In this document: positions 58,745 through 64,000 of the stretch, piece by piece
Position numbering within the stretch: position 1 is the stretch's first letter
How the letters are laid out: every line of letters starts with the position of its first letter
NCBI RefSeq assembly: GCF_900100045.1
Contig: NZ_FNEA01000020.1
Location: 27,431-91,430 of the forward strand
DNA from: Paracoccus denitrificans
GTDB lineage: Bacteria; Pseudomonadota; Alphaproteobacteria; Rhodobacterales; Rhodobacteraceae
Length of the DNA stretch: 64,000 nt
Direction of reading: 5' to 3'
Notes under the pieces: model-generated
The model's input: only the letters and a program-made list of their open reading frames with translations
Database searches by the model: none
Told to the model about the DNA's origin: nothing
Made by a program: the position numbers and the translations under genes

Positions 58745-59899
58745 ATGTCTCTAGCCCAACCCCTTGCCGAACTGCTCGAAGCCGCCGACCGGCCGCTCGA
58801 GGACGCGCGCGCCATGCCGCCGGGCGTCTATACCAACCCCGAATTCCTGTCCCATGAGATCGAGACCATCTTCTCGAAGGAATGGATCTGTGTCGGCCGC
58901 TCCAGCCGGCTTGCCAAGACCGGCGACTATCTGACCTATGACCTTGCCGGCCAGCCCGTCGTGGTCCTGCGCGGCAAGGATGGCCAGTTGCGCGCCTTCT
59001 CGAACGTCTGCCTGCATCGCATGTCGACGCTGGTCGAGGGCTGCGGCAACAAGCGGGTGCTGGTCTGCCCCTATCACGCCTGGACCTATGACCTCGACGG
59101 CCGCCTGCGAGGGGCGCCGTTCATGACCCAGACCACCGGCTTCTGCAAGGAGAACTACGCCCTGCCCCCGATCCGCTGCGAGGAATGGCTGGGCTGGATC
59201 TACATCACGCTCGACAAGGACCGCCCCGGCGTCGCCGCGGCCCTTGGCCCGCTGGAAAAGCTGATCGCCCCCTATGAGATGGAGAACTATGTCGAGTGCT
59301 TCCGCGAGACCCATGTCTGGGACACGAACTGGAAGGTGCTCGCCGAGAACTTCATGGAAAGCTATCACCTGCCGGTCTGCCATGCCGCGACCGTGGGCGG
59401 CCATTCCAGGCTCGAGGAAATGGAGTGCCCTCCGGGCCTCGAAGCCTTCAACTATCACTGGATCACCAAGGAAGCCTCGCTGCCGATGGGAAATGCGCAT
59501 CCCGACAATCGCCGGCTCGAGGGGCGCTGGCGCAAGACCACGGCCCTGATCACGCTTTATCCCAGCCATCTGATCACGCTGACGCCGGGCTATTTCTGGT
59601 ATCTGTCGCTGCATCCCAAGGGCACCGGCCAGGTGTCGATCGTCTTTGGCGGCGGCCTTTCGCCCGAGTTCATGGCCGATCCGCGCGCCGAGGAATATGT
59701 CGCGACGCTCAAGGGCCTGCTGGACGAGGTCAATGCCGAGGATCGCGGCTGCACCGAAAAGGTGTTCCGCGGCCTCAGCGCGGATGCGGCGCGGGCGGGG
59801 CATCTGTCCTATCTGGAACGCCCGATCCACGACTTCATGCGCTACATCGCCGAGCGGACAGGCGGCTACCGGCGCGCGTTCGCCGTCGCTGCCGAATAA
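58745..59899 (+). CDS. Rieske non-heme iron oxygenase, large subunit
   Basis: A 384-residue oxygenase. The Rieske cluster ligands are C89, H91, C108 and H111 (CLH ... CPYHAW). The mononuclear iron site is ENFMESYHLPVCH: H208 and H213, with E205 at the position where aromatic dioxygenases have the bridging Asp. A bridging Glu is the hallmark of quaternary-amine oxygenases such as CntA (carnitine). A GGAG ribosome site precedes the ATG at 58745. It needs the ferredoxin 110 bases downstream and probably the reductase at 60562. Likely substrate a betaine or carnitine-like compound; not proven. Confidence 0.88.
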   Translation: MSLAQPLAELLEAADRPLEDARAMPPGVYTNPEFLSHEIETIFSKEWICVGRSSRLAKTGDYLTYDLAGQPVVVLRGKDGQLRAFSNVCLHRMSTLVEGCGNKRVLVCPYHAWTYDLDGRLRGAPFMTQTTGFCKENYALPPIRCEEWLGWIYITLDKDRPGVAAALGPLEKLIAPYEMENYVECFRETHVWDTNWKVLAENFMESYHLPVCHAATVGGHSRLEEMECPPGLEAFNYHWITKEASLPMGNAHPDNRRLEGRWRKTTALITLYPSHLITLTPGYFWYLSLHPKGTGQVSIVFGGGLSPEFMADPRAEEYVATLKGLLDEVNAEDRGCTEKVFRGLSADAARAGHLSYLERPIHDFMRYIAERTGGYRRAFAVAAE

Positions 59900-60008
59900 G
59901 GCCGTCGCCGGAAATGGTCGAGGCCGTGGCGGGTGGCCCGTGCCGCCCGCCGCGGCTGCAATCGGGGCGCGGATGGGCGCGCCTCGCAGGACGACGGAGA
60001 GGAATACG

Positions 60009-60329
60009 GTGCCCTTCATAACCTGGCGTGACGCCGATGGCACGGAAATCAGCGCGAATGTCGCCGCGGGAACCAATCTGATGCGGGCTGCCGTCGATGC
60101 CGGCGTGCAGGGCATTCACGGCGATTGCGGCGGAGCCCTGGCCTGCGCGACCTGCCATGTCGCCACCGATACCGCCTGGGCCGAGCGGCTGGGTCCGCCC
60201 GGCGCACTGGAGGACGAGATGCTGGACATGGTCGAGGGCGAACGGACCCCCACCAGCCGGCTGAGCTGCCAGATCCTCGCACGGGACGAGTTGGAGGGGC
60301 TGGTGCTTATCGTGCCCGCCTGCGGCTGA
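60009..60329 (+). CDS. [2Fe-2S] ferredoxin, adrenodoxin type
   Basis: A 106-residue ferredoxin with the cluster motif CGGALACATCH (C-x5-C-x2-C) and a fourth cysteine in RLSCQIL. The start is a GTG at 60009, six bases after GAGAGG. It is in the same direction as the Rieske oxygenase and would carry electrons from the reductase to it. Confidence 0.92.
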   Translation: MPFITWRDADGTEISANVAAGTNLMRAAVDAGVQGIHGDCGGALACATCHVATDTAWAERLGPPGALEDEMLDMVEGERTPTSRLSCQILARDELEGLVLIVPACG

Positions 60330-60422
60330 CGAGGGGTCGACAGGGCCGGGCGCGCCCGGACGGGCAGCCGCCCGGGTGAACCGGCCCGCATCGCAATGAA
60401 GCCCGTTCCCGCCTGACGCATT

Positions 60423-60449
60423 GCCCCGCCCTAGCCACAAGGGCGGGGC
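60423..60449. terminator. Bidirectional hairpin terminator
   Basis: A ten-base perfect stem GCCCCGCCCT/AGGGCGGGGC with a seven-base loop between the convergent ferredoxin and reductase genes; no strong T-run. The rest of 60330-60561 shows nothing else. Confidence 0.55.
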
Positions 60450-60561
60450 TTCGGCGGTTCGGCGCCCCCAGCGCCCGACAGGCAGACGAATGAAAGTGCG
60501 GCCCGCACGCCCTGTCGCGGACGGCGCGGCGGGCCCGGCGGCCTTTCCGCGCCGCAAGGCG

Positions 60562-61767
60562 CTAGCGCAACAATGCCTTCAGGTCGGTGGCGGCATCGGC
60601 GACAAGTCGGGGATCGGCGGTCCTGCCCGCCTCGATCAGGCGCTTGCCGACCATGAAAGCGCGGGGGTCGTTCATGGCATCGACCGCCAGCAGCCTGTCG
60701 CCGGCATAATACCAGATGCTGACCGCCTCGCCCTCGCCGGGCCGGGCAACGACGCGGTCGTAGCCGGCATTCAGCCCCGCGATCTGCAGCTTGCAATCAT
60801 ATTGGTCGGACCAGAACCACGGCTTCGGCACATAGTCCTTGTCCGCCCCCATGATGTTCGCAGCGACGAGTTCGGCCTGGTCGATGGCGTTGCCGACCGA
60901 TTCCAGCCGGATCTGCACGCCGTCCAGCGGAAAGGACGCGCAATCCCCCGCCGCCCAGACATTGGCGGCCGATGTCCGCCCCCGCGCATCGGTGCGGATG
61001 CCGTTCTCCAGCGCGATCCCGGCGGCCTCGGCCAGGGCGGTGGCGGGAACGATGCCGACCCCCGCGATGACGAAATCGGCCGGCAGCACGCGCCCATCCT
61101 TCAGGCGCACGCCGGCGACACGGCCCTCGCCCAGAATCCGGTCGACCCCCTCTCCCTCGATGATCGCGGCGCCATGGCCGGCATGGAGCTTGCGGAAGTA
61201 AAGCGCGGTCTCGGGCGCGGCCACGCGCTGCAGGATGCGCGGCGCCATCTCGATCACCGTCACCTCCAGCCCCAGCTTGCGTGCGACCGCGGCGGCCTCG
61301 AGCCCGATATAGCCGCCGCCGATCACGACGAGACGGCGGCCGGGCACGAACCCGGCGCGGATGGCGTCGATATCGGCCAGGGTGCGAACGGTATGGACGC
61401 CGCCAAGCGCCCCGCCCATCTCCGCCGGCAGGCGGCGGGGAACCGAGCCGGTGGTCAATGCCAGTTCGTCATAGGCCAGCACCTCCTCGCCCACCGTCAC
61501 GGTGCGCGCGACGGGGTCGATCGCGGTGACCGGAGTGCCCAGCTTCAGGGTGATCCGGTTCTCGGCCCAGAAATCGGCCGAACGCAGCCACAGGCGCTCC
61601 TCCTCCATCTCGCCCAGCAGATAGGCCTTGGACAACGGCGGCCGCTGATAGGGGGGCGCGGGCTCGTCGCCGATCACCGTGATCTCTCCCTGGAACTTCA
61701 GCGCGCGCAACCTGGCCGCCAGGGCGGCCCCGGCCTGTCCCGCGCCGATGACAACGACATGCGGCAT
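60562..61767 (-). CDS. Ferredoxin reductase, FAD/NAD(P)H type
   Basis: A 401-residue flavoprotein of the BenC/putidaredoxin-reductase (FAD_oxred) kind. The FAD motif VVVIGAGQAGAALAARL, the NADH motif RRLVVIGGGYIGLEAAAVARKLG, and the second FAD motif NVWAAGDCASF are all present, with the WSDQYDCKLQIAG C-terminal domain. It is transcribed toward the ferredoxin and in the same direction as the ABC permeases. It is the likely third component of the Rieske system, though encoded on the other strand. Confidence 0.9.
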   Translation of the reverse strand: MPHVVVIGAGQAGAALAARLRALKFQGEITVIGDEPAPPYQRPPLSKAYLLGEMEEERLWLRSADFWAENRITLKLGTPVTAIDPVARTVTVGEEVLAYDELALTTGSVPRRLPAEMGGALGGVHTVRTLADIDAIRAGFVPGRRLVVIGGGYIGLEAAAVARKLGLEVTVIEMAPRILQRVAAPETALYFRKLHAGHGAAIIEGEGVDRILGEGRVAGVRLKDGRVLPADFVIAGVGIVPATALAEAAGIALENGIRTDARGRTSAANVWAAGDCASFPLDGVQIRLESVGNAIDQAELVAANIMGADKDYVPKPWFWSDQYDCKLQIAGLNAGYDRVVARPGEGEAVSIWYYAGDRLLAVDAMNDPRAFMVGKRLIEAGRTADPRLVADAATDLKALLR

Positions 61768-61814
61768 GATTTTCCCTCTCAAGCTGTCTGTTGAAGCCGT
61801 TTCGCGCCCCTGCC

Positions 61815-62768
61815 TCACCCTGGGGTCAGCCCTCTGAGTTTTTCGGATCTTCTTCTGAGCATCTCGACGGTTGTGAGGAGCGCGATGGAGAAGATGACCA
61901 GCAGCGTGGCGACGGCGAGGATGGCGGGCGAGATCTGCTCGCGGATGCCGTTCCACATCTGGCGCGGGATGGTCTGCTGGTCCGGCCCGGCGATGAACAG
62001 CACCGCCACCACCTCGTCGAAGGAGGTCACGAAGGCGAACAGCGCCCCCGAGATCACCCCGGGCAGGATCAGGGGCATGGTGATGCGGAAGAAGGTCGTG
62101 CGCGGGTTCGCCCCCAGGCTCGCCGCCGCCCGGTTCAGCGACTGGTCGAAGCCGATCAGCGTCGCCGTCACCGTGATGATCACGAAGGGAATGCCCAGCG
62201 TGGCATGGGCCAGGATCACCCCCAGATAGGTGCCCGCCAGCCGGCCGCATTGCGGGTCCAGGCCGATCCAGGTCAGGGGCTCGCAGGGGTTCGAGTAGAA
62301 GAAGAACATCCCCGTCGCGGTGATGATGATCGGCACGATCATCGGCGAGATCAGCACCGCCATGATCGCCCGGCGATACGGCATCTCGGGCCGCGACAGC
62401 CCCAGCGCCGCCAGCGTGCCCAGCACCGTGGCCAGGATGGTCGAGAAAAAGCCGATGATGATCGAGCTTTTCGCCGCATTCACCCATTTCGCGTTCCGCC
62501 AGGCATCCGCCCACCAGCTCAGGTCGCGCGGCGCGTCCGGCCGCGCCATGCCGAAGGTCAGCAGGCTGTCGTACCAGCGCAGCGAATAGCCGTCCGGGTC
62601 GAAGGACAGCATCCGGTCGGTGAAGGTGAAATAGGGCTCGGCGTTGAAGCTCAGCGGGATCACCACCACGATCGGCGCGATCAGGAAGAAGAAGATCGCC
62701 GCGCAGATCGCCAGATAGGCGTAGTGCCAGGTCTTCTCCAAGGGCGAGGCATAGGTCGGAAGCGCCAT
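61815..62768 (-). CDS. ABC transporter permease, PotC type
   Basis: A 317-residue inner-membrane permease of the polyamine/opine type, with the loop SLNRAAASLGANPRTTFFRITMPLILPGVISGALFAFVTSFDE (the EAA-like motif). It forms the channel with the permease of the next gene, whose stop is five bases upstream. The transported compound is unknown; the neighbouring Rieske system suggests an amine or betaine. Confidence 0.9.
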   Translation of the reverse strand: MALPTYASPLEKTWHYAYLAICAAIFFFLIAPIVVVIPLSFNAEPYFTFTDRMLSFDPDGYSLRWYDSLLTFGMARPDAPRDLSWWADAWRNAKWVNAAKSSIIIGFFSTILATVLGTLAALGLSRPEMPYRRAIMAVLISPMIVPIIITATGMFFFYSNPCEPLTWIGLDPQCGRLAGTYLGVILAHATLGIPFVIITVTATLIGFDQSLNRAAASLGANPRTTFFRITMPLILPGVISGALFAFVTSFDEVVAVLFIAGPDQQTIPRQMWNGIREQISPAILAVATLLVIFSIALLTTVEMLRRRSEKLRGLTPG

Positions 62769-62773
62769 GGCGG

Positions 62774-64000
62774 TTACCCCAGTTTCAGGTTGTCGATGCC
62801 GACGAGACGGTCGTAGACCCAGTAGAGGATCAGCACCCCGCCCAGCAGCAGCGCCGCCAGCGCGGCCGCCATGGACCAGTTCAGCGTCTGCGTCATGTGC
62901 ATCGCGATCATGTTGGAGATCAGCTGCCCCGACGAGCCGCCGACCAGCGCCGGCGTGATGTAGTAGCCCACCGCCAGGATGAACACCAGCAGCGCCCCCG
63001 CCCCCAGCCCCGGCAGGGTCTGCGGGAAATAGATGCGGCGGAAGGCGGTCCAGCTGGTCGCGCCCAGGCTGCGCGCGGCGCGCACGTAGCTGGGATTGAT
63101 GGTGCGCATCACCGAATAGAGCGGCAGGATCATGAAGGGCAGCAGGATATGGGTCATGGCGATGATCGTGCCGGTCTGGTTGAAGATCATCTGCAGCCGC
63201 TGGTTGTTGCCGATCACCCCCAGCCAGACCAGCACGTCGTTGACCACGCCCTGCTGCTGCAACAGCACGATCCAGGCCGTGGTCCTGACCAGCAGCGAGG
63301 TCCAGAACGGCAGCAGCACCAGGATCATCAGCAGGTTGGACTGCCGCATCGGCAGGGTGGCCAGCAGATGCGCGACCGGAAAGCCCAGGAGGAAGGTGGT
63401 GGCGGTGATGGCCAGCGACAGCCAGAAGGTGCGCAGGAACAGCTTGCCGTAGATCTGCTGCTGCGCCGGGGCGGAGACGATGTCGCCCTGGTCGTCGCGG
63501 GTGCGGTCCACCGCCGCGAGGTAGAAGTTGGCGGTATAGGGCGAGGCGGCCTCTCGCATCACCGACCACAGCCGGGGATTGCCCCACCGGGCGTCCATCT
63601 CCAGGATCGCCTCGCGATAGGGCGGCTCGATGCCGCCGCGCGCCTGCCGCCCGGCCGAGGTGAACAGCGACCGCGTGCCCGGCATGTCGTAGTTGATGCG
63701 GGTGCCGACCACGCCGATGGTGCGGGCCTGGGCGGCGGCGGTCAGGTCGGCGGCCAGCGCCGCCCAGGCCGCATCGTCGGGCTCGGTGCCGCGGGGGTTG
63801 TCGTGGAACCAGGCGCTGAGCTGCGGCATGTTGGCCGAGAAGCCCTCGTTCTTGACCGAGCGCTGCAGCATCTGCCCGATCGGCACCACGAAGGTGATCA
63901 GCACGAAAAGCAGAAGCGGAAGCACCAGGAAAAACGCACGACGACGCGCACGACGCGAACTCCGCGCAAGCGCAGATCTCAACGGACGACCGTCGGCGGT
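62774..64000 (-). CDS. ABC transporter permease, PotB type (5' end beyond window)
   Basis: A permease of at least 402 residues with the EAA motif (VRAARSLGATSWTAFRRIYFPQTLPGLGAG). Unlike the short PotB, it has a periplasmic insert of about 120 residues between helices 1 and 2 (about 42-165, counted from a TTG at 63982). The frame stays open to the window edge, so the start may lie outside; within the window only the TTG is available. The ATP-binding and substrate-binding genes are presumably just beyond the edge. Confidence 0.87.
   Translation of the reverse strand, partial: TADGRPLRSALARSSRRARRRAFFLVLPLLLFVLITFVVPIGQMLQRSVKNEGFSANMPQLSAWFHDNPRGTEPDDAAWAALAADLTAAAQARTIGVVGTRINYDMPGTRSLFTSAGRQARGGIEPPYREAILEMDARWGNPRLWSVMREAASPYTANFYLAAVDRTRDDQGDIVSAPAQQQIYGKLFLRTFWLSLAITATTFLLGFPVAHLLATLPMRQSNLLMILVLLPFWTSLLVRTTAWIVLLQQQGVVNDVLVWLGVIGNNQRLQMIFNQTGTIIAMTHILLPFMILPLYSVMRTINPSYVRAARSLGATSWTAFRRIYFPQTLPGLGAGALLVFILAVGYYITPALVGGSSGQLISNMIAMHMTQTLNWSMAAALAALLLGGVLILYWVYDRLVGIDNLKLG

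Noticed and set aside
60009..60329. Ferredoxin as part of an unrelated operon with the reductase
   Set aside because: It runs with the Rieske gene, not the reductase, and the hairpin at 60423-60449 separates it from the latter.
1..64000. tRNA, rRNA, CRISPR arrays, prophage, intact insertion sequences
   Set aside because: Scanned by eye; no cloverleaf-like, spacer-repeat, transposase or phage structural sequence was recognised.

Overview
The window is GC-rich (third positions dominated by G/C), gene-dense DNA from an alphaproteobacterium, most likely Rhodobacterales/Paracoccaceae and probably Paracoccus or a close relative. This rests on codon use, the pca and TRAP-transporter gene order and protein sequence style, not on any marker gene. 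I found no rRNA, tRNA, CRISPR array, intact insertion sequence or replication gene. Almost every gene is catabolic, transport or regulatory, which fits an accessory replicon (chromid or megaplasmid) or a metabolic island.

Layout. (1) 1-1249: the end of a TonB-dependent receptor and an AraC regulator. (2) 1517-11475: a compact minus-strand cluster that I read as a complete route from ergothioneine (or S-methyl-ergothioneine) to glutamate. It holds a secreted histidine-ammonia-lyase homologue without the MIO triad, an MHS-family importer, a divergent urocanase, a DUF917/thiohydantoin desulfurase-type protein, a hydantoinase-type amidohydrolase, an M20 carbamoyl-amino-acid hydrolase and a LysR regulator with two DNA-binding domains. 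(3) 11594-13188: MarR plus an FUSC transporter. (4) 13352-23057: a long minus-strand electrophile/quinone-type detoxification cluster (ring-cleaving glyoxalase-fold protein, hydrolase, XapX, isochorismatase-like protein, GNAT, amidohydrolase, MFS, DoxX, pirin) with a divergent LysR gene and two decayed genes in the middle. (5) 23099-35567: 4- and 3-hydroxybenzoate degradation via protocatechuate (pobA, pcaDCHG, a BKACE gene, pcaB, a TRAP transporter, pcaQ, mobA/mobR). (6) 35761-43112: a second TRAP-transporter operon with four enzymes of unknown joint substrate and an IclR regulator. (7) 43175-46217: an aldehyde dehydrogenase pseudogene, then MerR with an old-yellow-enzyme and a DJ-1/PfpI gene. 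(8) 46307-50229: a PhoX phosphatase behind a Pho box and a class III cyclase with TPRs. (9) 50359-56060: GNAT, YcaO, TfuA and a protein ending in three GMSV repeats (a RiPP-like locus), then an all-helical unknown protein and a divergent Crp/Fnr regulator. (10) 56454-64000: a proline-racemase-family protein with an altered catalytic pair, LysR, a Rieske oxygenase with a bridging glutamate, ferredoxin, ferredoxin reductase and polyamine-type ABC permeases, suggesting use of a betaine or other quaternary amine.

How the parts work together. Regions 2, 5, 6 and 10 each pair an importer with enzymes and a local regulator, so the window is a chain of self-contained uptake-and-degradation modules. 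The two least described parts are the ergothioneine-type module (region 2) and the YcaO/TfuA/GMSV-repeat locus (region 9).
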